Source: Rhodoferax sp. AJA081-3
GTDB taxonomy: Bacteria > Pseudomonadota > Gammaproteobacteria > Burkholderiales > Burkholderiaceae_C
Assembly (NCBI RefSeq): GCF_017798165.1
Contig: NZ_CP059068.1
Span: 62,001-126,000, forward strand
Direction: 5' to 3'
Length of the DNA: 64,000 bases
Below, in pieces: positions 32,689 to 41,655 of the stretch (position 1 is the stretch's first letter; each line of letters begins with the position of its first letter). The notes below the pieces were generated by a model. That model searched no databases, had not been told where the DNA came from, and saw only the letters and a list, made by a program, of their open reading frames with translations. The position numbers were made by a program, and so were the translations under genes.

Positions 32689-33723
32689 GTGAAGTCTATT
32701 TCCCCCCTGTTTTCCGCTGTTCGTCGTCGCATAGCCCTTGTTTTTCCCCGTTCTGCCGTGTTGGCCGCCTTGTGTGGGGTGCTCGCCTTGCCCACCGCGG
32801 CCCTGGCACAGGCCAAGCCACCGGTGTTTGTGCTGAACTCGCTGGATGCCACCATCAGTGTGATCGACCCGGTGAGCTGGAAGGAGACCAAGCGCATCAC
32901 CACCGGCAAAGAGCCGCACCACATGTACCTGACGCCGGATCAGAAGTCCATCATCATTGCCAATGCGCTGAGCGACTCACTGACCTTTATCGACCCCGCC
33001 ACCGCCGAAGTCCAGCGCACTGTGCGCGGCATACTGGACCCCTACCAGCTGAGCTTTTCGCCCGACATGAAGTGGTTTGTCACCGCCGCCAACCGCCTCA
33101 ACCATGTGGACATCTACCGCTGGGATGGCACCGACATGGTGCTGGCCAAACGGGTTGCCACCGGAAAAACACCCAGCCACATCTGGATCGACAGCACCAG
33201 CAAGACCATTTTCTGCACCATGCAGGACAGTGATGAGCTGGTGGCGATCGACATCAGCACCCAAACCATCAAGTGGCGCACCAAAACCGGGGCCATGCCA
33301 GCCGATGTGTTTGGCACACCCGACGACAAGTTCATCTTGGTGGGCCTGACCGGCGGTGACGGTGTGGAGGTGTACGACGTGAGCGGGCCGACCCCGAAGT
33401 TCAAACAACACATCAAGACCGACAAGGGCGCACATGCCTTCCGCTCCATGGGTGACAAGCGCCATGTGCTGGTCAGCAACCGGGTGGCCAACACCATCAG
33501 CAAGATCGACTTTTTGAACCTGAGCGTGGTGGACTCCTACCCCGCACCCAGTGGACCGGATTGTATGGATGTGACGGCGGACGGCCGCTTCATTTATGTG
33601 ACGTCGCGCTGGGCGGGCAAGCTCTCGGTGATCGACACCACAATCCGCAAGGTGGTGCGCCAGGTCAAGGTGGGTAAATCACCCCACGGCGTCTGGACGC
33701 TGGACCATGTGGCGCGGCGCTGA
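32689..33723 (+). CDS. Exported YVTN-family beta-propeller protein
   Basis: The 344-residue protein has a signal peptide (LALPTAALAQ) and YVTN-type repeats: VLNSLDATISVIDPVSWKE, IIIANALSDSLTFIDPATAEV, MDVTADGRFIYVTSRWAGKLSVID. These seven-bladed propellers resemble NirF/NirN-like or surface-layer propellers, but no heme-binding motif is present. It starts at GTG 32689. The last 17 nt overlap the next gene, so it is coupled with the polysaccharide deacetylase. Confidence 0.85.
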   Translation: MKSISPLFSAVRRRIALVFPRSAVLAALCGVLALPTAALAQAKPPVFVLNSLDATISVIDPVSWKETKRITTGKEPHHMYLTPDQKSIIIANALSDSLTFIDPATAEVQRTVRGILDPYQLSFSPDMKWFVTAANRLNHVDIYRWDGTDMVLAKRVATGKTPSHIWIDSTSKTIFCTMQDSDELVAIDISTQTIKWRTKTGAMPADVFGTPDDKFILVGLTGGDGVEVYDVSGPTPKFKQHIKTDKGAHAFRSMGDKRHVLVSNRVANTISKIDFLNLSVVDSYPAPSGPDCMDVTADGRFIYVTSRWAGKLSVIDTTIRKVVRQVKVGKSPHGVWTLDHVARR

Positions 33724-34513
33724 CAACCTACGATTCGCTATTTTTTTAATAGCGATAGGTCTAGTATCGACGGGGGCTATAGCCCAAAAATCCTGTGAAC
33801 GAACGCTGTACCTGACACTGGACACCGGCCATATGGAGGTGGCGCCTTTGATCGCCGAGGTGCTCAAGCGCCAGGACGTCAAGGTCACCTTCTTTGGCGC
33901 CAACGAACGCACCAAGACCGGCGACGGCAGCCTGGGCCGCGATTGGGCGCCGTGGTGGAAAGCGCGTGCCGCCGAGGGCCACGCCTTTGCCTCCCACACC
34001 TGGGACCACGTGTACTGGCGTGCCGACCTGCCGGGCGAGCCGCTGCGTTTTCGGATGCGCCCGTCGGCCGGCCCCCAGGAGGGGCAGGAGTCGGTGTGGA
34101 CCGCTGCCCAGTACTGCGCCCAAATCAATCAGGCCAGCCAGCGCTTGCAGGAACTCACGGGCCAGAAGCCCCTGCCGCTGTTTCGCGCACCCGGGGGCAA
34201 AACCTCGCCCCAATTGTTGGCCGCCGCCAAGGCCTGTGGTTATGCCCATGTGGGCTGGGCACCGGCCGGATTTTTGGGGGACGAGTTGCCCAGTGAACGC
34301 TTCAGCAACGACGCCTTGTTGACCAAGGCCCTGCGCACGATCCGCAGTGGCGATATCCTGATGGCGCACCTGGGTATCTGGTCCCGCAAAGACCCTTGGG
34401 CCCCCGCCGTGCTGGAGCCGTTGATCACCGGGCTCAAAGCCAGGGGTTTTTGTTTCCATACCCTGCGTGAACATCCCGCCTACAGCGGCTGGATTGCAGC
34501 GCAGAATCCTTGA
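33707..34513 (+). CDS. Exported polysaccharide deacetylase (NodB domain)
   Basis: The 268-residue protein has a signal peptide (LRFAIFLIAIGLVSTGAIAQ) and a NodB domain: the first motif is LTLDTGHMEV in place of the usual TFDDG, then ASHTWDH supplies two metal His ligands, FRAPGGK the Arg motif, and GDILMAHLG the C-terminal His motif. The altered first motif (DTGH for DDGP) may change metal or base function. The likely substrate is peptidoglycan or an exopolysaccharide. ATG 33707 lies within the propeller gene. The signal peptide is encoded by a family C repeat. Confidence 0.85.
   Translation: MWRGADNLRFAIFLIAIGLVSTGAIAQKSCERTLYLTLDTGHMEVAPLIAEVLKRQDVKVTFFGANERTKTGDGSLGRDWAPWWKARAAEGHAFASHTWDHVYWRADLPGEPLRFRMRPSAGPQEGQESVWTAAQYCAQINQASQRLQELTGQKPLPLFRAPGGKTSPQLLAAAKACGYAHVGWAPAGFLGDELPSERFSNDALLTKALRTIRSGDILMAHLGIWSRKDPWAPAVLEPLITGLKARGFCFHTLREHPAYSGWIAAQNP
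33737..33784 (+). repeat. Family C palindromic repeat encoding a signal-peptide core
   Basis: GCTATTTTTTTAATAGC (33737-33753) is followed by CTAGTATCGACGGGGGCTAT. It is read in the same frame and orientation as the copy at 5294: FAIFLIAIGLVSTGAIA here against FAIHLVAAYLASSGASS there. Confidence 0.75.
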
Positions 34514-34540
34514 CTTCCATGCCCAACCGGTGACTTTGTT

Positions 34541-35509
34541 GTGAACGCTTTTGTGGACTCTTTTACAGACCTTTTCAGCAGCGCGCAGCAGTGGCTGTTT
34601 GAGGCGCTGGTGCAGCCGCTGATGTTTGAGCTGGGCCTGGCCAGTGTGCTGGAAGACGGCTTTGATGCCACCGGGTGGTTGCTGGTAGGGCTATTGCAGA
34701 TAGCGGTACTGGTTGCCGTAGTGGGGCCGCTGCAGCGCTGGCGACCTGTGGAGCCCATTGTGGACCGCGCCACCATCCGCACCGACATGCTCTACACCGT
34801 GATCCACCGCCTGGGCTTGTTCCGCTTGGCCCTGTTTTTCTCCACGGCGCCTTTGTTTGACGAGTTGTTGGGACGCCTGCGCGTGGCGGGCTGGGAGACC
34901 TTCCACCTGGACGCCCTGTGGCCCGGCGTGACGGACCTTCCTCTGGTCAGTTTTGTGTTGTACCTGGTGTTTCTGGATTTTTTCAACTATTGGGTGCACC
35001 GCGGCCAGCATCGGTTTGAATGGTGGTGGCGCCTGCATGCACTGCACCATTCGCAGCGGCAAATGACCATGTGGAGCGACAACCGCAACCACCTGCTGGA
35101 CGATTTGCTGCGCGACACCCTGATGGTGGTGGTGGCGCAAATGGTGGGTGTGGCGCCGGGGCAGTTTGTGGCCATCAGTGCGTTTACCCAACTGAGCGAG
35201 AGTTTTCAGCACGCCAACCTGCGGCTGTGGTTTGGCCGTATCGGGGAGCGGTTGTGGGTTAGCCCACGGTTTCACCGACTGCACCATTCCGTGGGAATTG
35301 GCCATGAGTCCCAAGGCAAGAACACCCTGGGCGGAGCCAATTTTGGTGTTTTGCTGCCCTGGTGGGACATGTTGTTTGGCACGGCCAATTTTGAGTACCG
35401 GTTTGACCCCACCGGCGTGCGCGACCAGGTGGAGCAGGGCAGGGACTATGGCCGCGGCTTCTGGAGCCAGCAATGGCAAGGCCTGAAGCGCTTGGTTGGC
35501 CAAGCCTAG
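34541..35509 (+). CDS. Sterol desaturase/fatty acid hydroxylase family membrane protein
   Basis: This 322-residue protein has about five TM helices and the tripartite His motifs of the di-iron hydroxylase family: HRGQHRFEWWW, HALHHS and HRLHHS. These enzymes hydroxylate or desaturate lipids in the membrane. The substrate is unknown; bacterial members act on fatty acids, ether lipids or carotenoids. It starts at GTG 34541, 27 nt after the deacetylase stop, so it may belong to that unit. Confidence 0.9.
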   Translation: MNAFVDSFTDLFSSAQQWLFEALVQPLMFELGLASVLEDGFDATGWLLVGLLQIAVLVAVVGPLQRWRPVEPIVDRATIRTDMLYTVIHRLGLFRLALFFSTAPLFDELLGRLRVAGWETFHLDALWPGVTDLPLVSFVLYLVFLDFFNYWVHRGQHRFEWWWRLHALHHSQRQMTMWSDNRNHLLDDLLRDTLMVVVAQMVGVAPGQFVAISAFTQLSESFQHANLRLWFGRIGERLWVSPRFHRLHHSVGIGHESQGKNTLGGANFGVLLPWWDMLFGTANFEYRFDPTGVRDQVEQGRDYGRGFWSQQWQGLKRLVGQA

Positions 35510-35550
35510 GTTTTTTTTGCCCCCACGCTCCGCCGCTTGCGCGGGTCGCT

Positions 35551-35599
35551 TCCCCCCGAGGGGGCCGTGTTTCACCTCGGGGCGGCCCAGCGGTGAAAC
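35551..35599 (+). repeat. Family B REP-like repeat
   Basis: CCCCCGAGGGGGCCG is followed by GTTTCACC (35569-35576) and its inverted match GGTGAAAC (35592-35599). An inverted-orientation copy lies at 47007-47055. It is in the gap before the EI24/CysZ-like gene. Confidence 0.8.
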
Positions 35600-35626
35600 G
35601 GCCCCCAAGGGCGTTATGCTTGGCGC

Positions 35627-36505
35627 ATGAATCTGCTTGTTGACGCATTCTGGCGTGCGGCGCTGTACTGCTTGCGGCCCCGGGTAATCTTGTTGTCCTT
35701 GCTGCCCCTGGCGCTTGTCATCGGGGTGACGGTGGGCGCGGGTTATCTGTTTTGGGACCATGCCATGGACCAGGTCCGCTTGGTGCTGGAGTCCTCCACC
35801 TTTGTCAACCATGGCTGGGCCTGGCTCGACACCATGGGCCTGGGGCGTATCAAGACGGTGCTGGCACCGCTGATCGTCATATTTACGGTGACACCCGTCA
35901 TCGTCATCCTCTGTCTGCTGGTGGTCGCCCTGTTGATGACACCGGTGCTCGTGCGCCTGGTGGCGCAGCGCCGGTTTGCCGGCCTGGAGGAGCGCAACGG
36001 GGCGTCGTTCCTGCAAAGTGTGCTGTGGTCTCTGGGCTCGGTGCTGATGGCCTTGCTGGCGCTGTTGGTCTCTATCCCCCTGTGGTTTGTGCCGCCGCTG
36101 GTGCTGGTATTGCCACCCTTGATCTGGGGCTGGCTGACCTACCGGATCATGGCGTTTGATGCCCTGGCCACCCATGCCAGCCGGGACGAAATCCACACCA
36201 TCATGAAACAGTACCGCCCCCAGTTGCTGGGTATGGGTGTGTTGTCGGGTTACCTGGGCGCGGCGCCCAGTCTGGTGTGGGGGTCGGTGGCCTTCTTCCC
36301 GCCCTGGTTTGTATTCTTGGCGCCCATGGCGATCTGGATCTATACCCTGGTGTTTGCCTTTTCATCGCTGTGGTTTGCGCACTATTGCCTGGCACTTTTG
36401 CACATTCTGCGGCGCCCTGCGGGTGTGGATACACCGGCGCCCGATATGCGTGCACGCCTGCTCGACGCTGCACCAACAGCAGAAAGCCCAAAATTGGTGC
36501 AGTGA
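35627..36505 (+). CDS. EI24/CysZ-like integral membrane protein
   Basis: The 292-residue protein has six or so TM helices in the EI24 (CysZ) arrangement: RPRVILLSLLPLALVIG, VLAPLIVIFTVTPVIVILCLLVVALLMTPVLVRLV and WSLGSVLMALLALLVSIPLWFVPP. CysZ proteins mediate sulfate uptake, but members in Burkholderiales without cys neighbours are simply annotated EI24. The start is ATG 35627. The NtrC half-sites for glnA begin inside its 3' end. Confidence 0.8.
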   Translation: MNLLVDAFWRAALYCLRPRVILLSLLPLALVIGVTVGAGYLFWDHAMDQVRLVLESSTFVNHGWAWLDTMGLGRIKTVLAPLIVIFTVTPVIVILCLLVVALLMTPVLVRLVAQRRFAGLEERNGASFLQSVLWSLGSVLMALLALLVSIPLWFVPPLVLVLPPLIWGWLTYRIMAFDALATHASRDEIHTIMKQYRPQLLGMGVLSGYLGAAPSLVWGSVAFFPPWFVFLAPMAIWIYTLVFAFSSLWFAHYCLALLHILRRPAGVDTPAPDMRARLLDAAPTAESPKLVQ

Positions 36506-36527
36506 TAAAAGCGCACCAAATGCGTGC
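36486..36527 (+). promoter_or_regulatory. NtrC binding sites upstream of glnA
   Basis: GCAC-CAAATGC-GTGC (36513-36527) matches the NtrC dyad GCAC-N7-GTGC exactly. A second, one-mismatch site, GCCC-AAAATTG-GTGC (36486-36500), overlaps the end of the EI24 gene. A third half-site (TTTGGTGCAT) lies near 36545. They sit about 140-190 nt upstream of the sigma-54 promoter, typical for enhancer sites. Confidence 0.7.
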
Positions 36528-36666
36528 CCGGTGGGTAAATCCCAATTTGGTGCATGGGGCTTGTGTGTCTTTGCCACCGGGTTTTGACTTTGCAGCCGTA
36601 CGGCGGAAAAGCCGGTTTATCGGTGCAGAATAGAGTGCTTTACCAAATTGGGGTCCCCGGCAGCGG

Positions 36667-36683
36667 TTGGCACAAAAGCTGCA
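36667..36683 (+). promoter_or_regulatory. Sigma-54 promoter of glnA
   Basis: TTGGCACAAAAGCTGCA has the -24 GG and -12 GC spaced by ten bases, as required for RpoN. It ends about 57 nt before the glnA start. Together with the NtrC sites and the downstream ntrBC pair it defines nitrogen control of the operon. Confidence 0.85.
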
Positions 36684-36740
36684 TTGTGGATGGGGCAAAC
36701 CTTTAATAACCGTGCGTTTTTTTTGTAACAGGAGTATTTG

Positions 36741-38156
36741 ATGGCCAAGACCGTCGCAGACGTGATGAAGATGGTGAAAGAAAACGAAGTCAAGTTTGTT
36801 GACTTCCGTTTCACCGATACCCGTGGCAAGCAGCAGCACACCACGGTACCTGTTTCCCATTTTGACGAAGACAAGTTTTCCTCTGGCCACGCATTCGACG
36901 GCTCGTCCATCGCCGGCTGGAAAGGTATCGAAGCTTCCGACATGTTGTTGATGCCGGACCCCAATACCGCCAACATCGACCCCTTCTTTGAAGAAACCAC
37001 CATCATCATGAACTGTGATGTGGTGGAGCCATCGGACGGCAAGGCCTATGACCGCGACCCCCGTTCCATTGCCAAGCGCGCAGAAGCCTACCTCAAGGCC
37101 AGCGGCATTGGCGACACAGCCTACTTCGGCCCAGAGCCAGAATTCTTCTTGTTTGACGGCGTGCGCTGGAGCACCGAGCCCAGCAACACCTTCTACGAAA
37201 TCGAAGAGTACGAAGCACCGTGGAACACCGGTTCCAAGCTCGAAGGCGGCAACCGTGGCCACCGTCCCACCGTCAAGGGCGGCTACTTCCCCGTTCCTCC
37301 GGTTGACAGCACGCAAGACATGCGCGCCGAGATGTCCCTGATCCTCGAATCCCTGGGCATCCCGGTCGAAGTGTTCCACCACGAAGTGGCGGGCGCTGGC
37401 CAGAATGAAATCGGCACACGTTTCTCCACCCTGGTTGAGCGCGCTGACTGGACCATGCTGCAGAAGTATGTGATCCAGAACGTGGCCAATGCCTACGGCA
37501 AGACCGCCACCTTCATGCCCAAGCCCTACCATGGCGACAACGGCTCCGGCATGCACGTGCACCAGTCCGTGTGGAAAGACGGCAAGAACCTGTTTGCTGG
37601 CGACGGTTATGCTGGTTTGAGCGACTTTGCGCTGTATTACATCGGCGGCATCATCAAGCACGCACGTGCCCTGAACGCCATCACCAACCCCGGCACCAAC
37701 AGCTACAAGCGCCTGGTTCCCCACTTCGAAGCACCGGTCAAGCTGGCGTACTCGGCCAAGAACCGTTCTGCATCGATCCGCATCCCGTTTGTTGCCAACC
37801 CCAAGGGCCGTCGCGTGGAAGCCCGCTTCCCCGATCCACTGATGAACCCCTACCTGGGCTTCTCGGCCCTGCTGATGGCAGGTTTGGACGGCGTGGAAAA
37901 CAAGATCCATCCCGGCGAAGCAGCCACCAAGGACCTCTACCATCTGCCTCCCGAGGAAGATGCAAAGGTACCCACCGTGTGCCACAGCCTGGACCAGGCG
38001 CTGGAGCATCTGGACAAGGACCGCGCGTTCCTGACCAAGGGTGGTGTGTTCACCGACTCCATGATCGATGCCTACATCGAACTGAAGATGACCGAAGTCA
38101 CGCGTTACCGTATGTCGGTGCACCCTGTCGAATTCGACATGTACTTCTCTCTGTAA
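36741..38156 (+). CDS. glnA: Glutamine synthetase type I
   Basis: The 471-residue cytoplasmic enzyme forms glutamine from glutamate and ammonia. Visible are [33 protein letters not shown], and the adenylylation Tyr400 in [10 protein letters not shown] (GlnE target). The start ATG 36741 has AGGAG upstream. It is the first gene of the glnA-DUF4124-ntrB-ntrC group; the strong terminator after glnA suggests most transcripts stop there, with read-through into ntrBC under nitrogen limitation. Confidence 0.97.
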   Translation: MAKTVADVMKMVKENEVKFVDFRFTDTRGKQQHTTVPVSHFDEDKFSSGHAFDGSSIAGWKGIEASDMLLMPDPNTANIDPFFEETTIIMNCDVVEPSDGKAYDRDPRSIAKRAEAYLKASGIGDTAYFGPEPEFFLFDGVRWSTEPSNTFYEIEEYEAPWNTGSKLEGGNRGHRPTVKGGYFPVPPVDSTQDMRAEMSLILESLGIPVEVFHHEVAGAGQNEIGTRFSTLVERADWTMLQKYVIQNVANAYGKTATFMPKPYHGDNGSGMHVHQSVWKDGKNLFAGDGYAGLSDFALYYIGGIIKHARALNAITNPGTNSYKRLVPHFEAPVKLAYSAKNRSASIRIPFVANPKGRRVEARFPDPLMNPYLGFSALLMAGLDGVENKIHPGEAATKDLYHLPPEEDAKVPTVCHSLDQALEHLDKDRAFLTKGGVFTDSMIDAYIELKMTEVTRYRMSVHPVEFDMYFSL

Positions 38157-38203
38157 TGCCCTTGGGGCAGGCGCTGGTTGAACAACGCCTACCCCCAACC
38201 GCG

Positions 38204-38232
38204 AAAAAAGGACGGCACACGCCGTCCTTTTT
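38204..38232 (+). terminator. Rho-independent terminator after glnA
   Basis: AAAAAAGGACGGC-ACAC-GCCGTCCTTTTT has a 7-bp GC stem extended by A/T pairs. It lies about 50 nt after the glnA stop. Confidence 0.93.
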
Positions 38233-38353
38233 CTTTGGAACCTGTTGTTATGAAGTGTGTCCAATGTCCAGCTAGACTGCCGGTTATTTTGTTTTTCGCG
38301 TTTTTTGACGCATACTGACTATCCAGCCCTGCACTTTGTTGCGTGGACACAGA

Positions 38354-38863
38354 ATGAATATTCCTCTTTTACTGATTCCCTTGTTGGTTGCGGCCAGTGG
38401 CTCCACCAGCTGGGCCCAGGACCGTATCTACCGGTGTGGCAACGAATACACCAACACGGTTCCCGAGGCACAGGCCAAGCACTGCAAGCTGATTTCCGGC
38501 GGCAATGTCACGGTGGTGCAGGCCCAAAAACCCAGCGGTGGTGGTACACGTGTGGCCGCAGCGACCCAGCCCAGCCAAAGGGTGGATGCGGGAGAACAGC
38601 GCGCCAAGGACTCGGATTCACGCCTGATTCTGGAATCAGAGCTAAAACGGGCAGAGGCCCTGCATGCAGAGCTGCTCAAGGAATTCAACAACGGTGAGCC
38701 CGAAAAACTGGGTGCCGAGACCCGTAACAACCAGAAGTATCTGGACCGCGTGGCCGACCTCAAGGCCAAGATCAGCCGCAATGAGCGTGATATCGACGGC
38801 ATTCGCCGCGAACTCAGCCGTGTGCCATCGGCTGCACCACAGTCCAGCTCCGCGTTGAAATAA
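38354..38863 (+). CDS. DUF4124-like exported protein with coiled-coil tail
   Basis: The 169-residue protein has a signal peptide (LLVAASGSTSWAQ), then IYRCGNEYTNTVPEAQAKHCKLI, the short two-Cys pattern of DUF4124 proteins, then a helical, charged C-terminal part (SRLILESELKRAEALHAELLKE, RNERDIDGIRRELSR) that is a likely coiled coil. The family is common in betaproteobacteria with no established function. It sits between glnA and ntrB and ends 5 nt before the ntrB start. Confidence 0.78.
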   Translation: MNIPLLLIPLLVAASGSTSWAQDRIYRCGNEYTNTVPEAQAKHCKLISGGNVTVVQAQKPSGGGTRVAAATQPSQRVDAGEQRAKDSDSRLILESELKRAEALHAELLKEFNNGEPEKLGAETRNNQKYLDRVADLKAKISRNERDIDGIRRELSRVPSAAPQSSSALK

Positions 38864-38868
38864 GCGAT

Positions 38869-39927
38869 TTGGACACGTCCACCCAGTACCAGTCATTTGA
38901 CCTGCTGGCCACCCTGGTGGCCGTGGTCTGCCCCAATGCCGAAGTCGTTTTTTCCAATTCTGCGTTGGAGGACGCGCTGGGTATCTCGCGGCGCGCCATT
39001 GTGGGCTCCTGTCTGGCAGACGTATTTACCGAACCCTCTTTGCTGCAAAACGCGCTGAGCGGTGCGGGGGAGAATGCCTTTGCCGTGCTGCGGTACGACG
39101 CCTTCCTCAAACGTGGCGCCGGTGAGCCCATGCCGGTGCACGTCATCATCACCTGGACAGAGCCCGTTGCATCCATCATCGTCGAGATGGTCCCCTTGGA
39201 GCAACAAACCCGCCAGGACCGAGAAGAACGCCTGGCCGAACAGGCCCAGACCAACAAAGAGTTGATCCGCAATCTGGCCCACGAAATCAAGAACCCGCTG
39301 GGCGGCATTCGGGGGGCAGCGCAATTGCTCGAAATGGAGATGGCGTCCACCGAGCTCACCGAGTACACCCAGGTCATCATCCGCGAGGCCGACCGCCTGC
39401 AAAGTCTGGTGGACCGCCTGCTGGCGCCGCACCGCAGACCCCACATGGTGAGCGACGTCAACATCCATGAAGTGTGTGAACGCGTGCGCTCGCTGATACT
39501 GGCCGAGTTCCCCAAAGGCCTGCGTGTCATACGGGACTACGACACCTCCATCCCCGAGTTCCGTGGTGACCACGAACAGTTGATACAGACCGTACTCAAC
39601 ATCGCGCACAACGCCTGCCAGGCACTGGCCGAGCGTATTGCGGCGGGCGATGCAACCCTCACTTTCAAGACCCGTGTCCTGCGCCAAATAACTTTTGGCA
39701 AACAACGGTATCGGTTGGCATTGGAATTGCATGTCATCGACAACGGACCTGGCGTGCCAGATTCGATCAAGGACCGCATTTTCTATCCGCTGGTGTCGGG
39801 CAGGGAAGGTGGCTCTGGCCTGGGGCTGACATTGGCGCAAACCTTTGTACAACAGCACCATGGATTGATCGAGGTTGACAGCGTGCCAGGCCGTACGGAT
39901 TTCAAAATATTGATTCCGTTACCTTGA
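38869..39927 (+). CDS. ntrB: Nitrogen regulation sensor kinase NtrB
   Basis: The 352-residue cytoplasmic kinase has an N-terminal PAS domain (about residues 10-115), the H-box NLAHEIKNPLGGIRGAAQLLEME, the N-box NIAHNACQAL and the G-boxes DNGPGVPD and GGSGLGLTLAQ. It controls NtrC phosphorylation in response to PII. It starts at TTG 38869, consistent with tight coupling to the gene before it. The next gene is ntrC, 22 nt away. Confidence 0.96.
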   Translation: MDTSTQYQSFDLLATLVAVVCPNAEVVFSNSALEDALGISRRAIVGSCLADVFTEPSLLQNALSGAGENAFAVLRYDAFLKRGAGEPMPVHVIITWTEPVASIIVEMVPLEQQTRQDREERLAEQAQTNKELIRNLAHEIKNPLGGIRGAAQLLEMEMASTELTEYTQVIIREADRLQSLVDRLLAPHRRPHMVSDVNIHEVCERVRSLILAEFPKGLRVIRDYDTSIPEFRGDHEQLIQTVLNIAHNACQALAERIAAGDATLTFKTRVLRQITFGKQRYRLALELHVIDNGPGVPDSIKDRIFYPLVSGREGGSGLGLTLAQTFVQQHHGLIEVDSVPGRTDFKILIPLP

Positions 39928-39949
39928 AACTGTAGGGGACGCAAAAACA

Positions 39950-41464
39950 ATGAAGCCAATTTGGATAGTAGATGATGACCAGTCCATACGCTTCGTACTG
40001 GAAAAGGCGCTGTTGCGCGAGCACCTTCCCACGCGCAGTTTTTCAAACTCGCGTGATGTCTTGGCGGCGCTCAACACCTCTGCCGACGATGAAGGTCCCC
40101 AGATATTGGTGAGCGACATCCGTATGCCGGGGGGCTCGGGTCTCGAACTGCTGGAGAAAGTAAAAGCCAAACACCCGGGTTTGCCGGTCATCATCATGAC
40201 CGCGTTCTCGGATCTGGACAGCGCCGTGAGTGCCTTCCAGGGCGGTGCTTTCGAATACCTGCCCAAGCCCTTTGACCTGCCCAAGGCCGTGGAGCTGATT
40301 CGCCGTGCGGTGGAAGAAAGCCAGCGCGAAGAAGTGGCCGAAGAACGCATGAGCGAAGCGCCCGAAATGCTGGGCCAGGCCCCGGCCATGCAGGATGTGT
40401 TCCGTGCGATTGGCCGCCTGAGCCAGAGCAATGTCACGGTCATGATCACCGGCGAATCGGGCTCGGGCAAAGAACTGGTGGCCCGTGCGCTGCACAAACA
40501 TTCGCCCCGTGCCAATGGCCCTTTTGTGGCCATCAACACCGCAGCAATCCCCAAGGACCTGCTGGAGAGTGAGCTGTTCGGCCATGAGCGCGGCGCCTTC
40601 ACCGGCGCCCAAACCATGCGCCGGGGTCGCTTCGAACAGGCCGACGGTGGCACGCTGTTTCTGGATGAGATCGGCGACATGCCCTTCGAGTTGCAGACGC
40701 GCTTGTTGCGGGTGTTGAGTGACGGCCACTTCTACCGCGTCGGCGGCCACAGTGCCGTCAAGACCAATGTGCGGGTGATTGCTGCCACCCACCAGGACCT
40801 GGAGCAACGGGTCAAGGAAGGTGGGTTTCGCGAAGACCTGTTCCACCGCCTGAACGTCATCCGCCTGCGCCTGCCGGCGCTGCGTGAGCGCAAGGAAGAC
40901 ATCTCCGTGTTGACGCGGCATTTTCTGCAGCAGAGTGCCCAGCAGCTGGGTGTGGAGCCCAAGCGCATATCGGACGCGGCCCTGGCCTGGCTGGAGGGCT
41001 TCAACTTTCCGGGCAATGTGCGCCAGCTGGAAAACATCTGCCACTGGCTGACCGTCATGGCACCGGCCCAGATGGTGGAGGCCAAGGATCTGCCGCCCGA
41101 GGTTGGCGCCCGACCGCCGGAATCCGCTAGCGAAAGCGCAGCCGCTCCGGTCCGCACGGGCTTGCCGGGTGTGGCAGACGCAGTTCCCCCGCTGGCATCC
41201 CACCTGGCCGCCCCGGTTGCCGGCTTTACGCCGGTGTTGGTGGGTGGGTTGGCAGGTTGGGAGTCGGAGCTGGAGGCCGAGGCCATCACGCTGCTCAGCG
41301 CCGGCAAGGCCGATGTGTGGGATGTGCTGACCCACCGGTTCGAGTCGCGGCTGATTCTGGCGGCCCTGGCCAACACCAAGGGCCGGCGCATCGAAGCGGC
41401 GCAAAAACTGGGCATTGGCCGCAACACCATCACCCGCAAGATCCAGGAACTGGGGTTGGAGTAA
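39950..41464 (+). CDS. ntrC: Nitrogen regulation response regulator NtrC
   Basis: The 504-residue protein has a REC domain (VDDDQSIR; phosphoacceptor Asp56 in SDIRMPGG), a sigma-54-interaction AAA+ domain (Walker A GESGSGKE, GAFTGA loop, Walker B TLFLDEIGD) and a C-terminal Fis-type HTH (GRRIEAAQKLGIGRNTITRKIQELG). An Ala/Pro-rich linker of about 65 residues separates AAA+ from the HTH. It activates glnA through the sites at 36486-36527. Confidence 0.97.
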   Translation: MKPIWIVDDDQSIRFVLEKALLREHLPTRSFSNSRDVLAALNTSADDEGPQILVSDIRMPGGSGLELLEKVKAKHPGLPVIIMTAFSDLDSAVSAFQGGAFEYLPKPFDLPKAVELIRRAVEESQREEVAEERMSEAPEMLGQAPAMQDVFRAIGRLSQSNVTVMITGESGSGKELVARALHKHSPRANGPFVAINTAAIPKDLLESELFGHERGAFTGAQTMRRGRFEQADGGTLFLDEIGDMPFELQTRLLRVLSDGHFYRVGGHSAVKTNVRVIAATHQDLEQRVKEGGFREDLFHRLNVIRLRLPALRERKEDISVLTRHFLQQSAQQLGVEPKRISDAALAWLEGFNFPGNVRQLENICHWLTVMAPAQMVEAKDLPPEVGARPPESASESAAAPVRTGLPGVADAVPPLASHLAAPVAGFTPVLVGGLAGWESELEAEAITLLSAGKADVWDVLTHRFESRLILAALANTKGRRIEAAQKLGIGRNTITRKIQELGLE

Positions 41465-41472
41465 ATCGACCC

Positions 41473-41516
41473 TTAGCCCCCGTCGGTATTCAGAGATCCG
41501 CTATCTAATCCATAGC
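41473..41516 (+). repeat. Family C palindromic repeat after ntrC
   Basis: TTAGCCCCCGTCGG is followed by GCTATCTAATCCATAGC. The second part doubles as the ntrC terminator. Confidence 0.78.
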
Positions 41517-41526
41517 GGATTTTTTA
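41496..41526 (+). terminator. Rho-independent terminator of ntrC derived from a family C repeat
   Basis: ATCCGCTAT (41496-41504) pairs with ATAGCGGAT (41512-41520) and is followed by a run of T. The stem is the GCTAT/ATAGC arm of the repeat extended by four pairs. Confidence 0.82.
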
Positions 41527-41655
41527 TGACCGGTACGCCGGTCTTTGGGTGGTTTATTAGGTTGCTTAATGCTGCACGCATTGAATGCATAGAGCTACTG
41601 TTTTTTCCATTCCTGCGCACAATGGCGATTCATTCCATAACAACAGGAGATCGTC

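Noticed and set aside
36201..38264. 687-codon minus-strand frame opposite glnA
   Set aside because: glnA is unmistakable on the plus strand; the antisense frame has no recognisable domain and covers the glnA promoter.
40043..41404. 453-codon minus-strand frame opposite ntrC
   Set aside because: It is antisense to the AAA+ and linker coding region; no motif or start signal.
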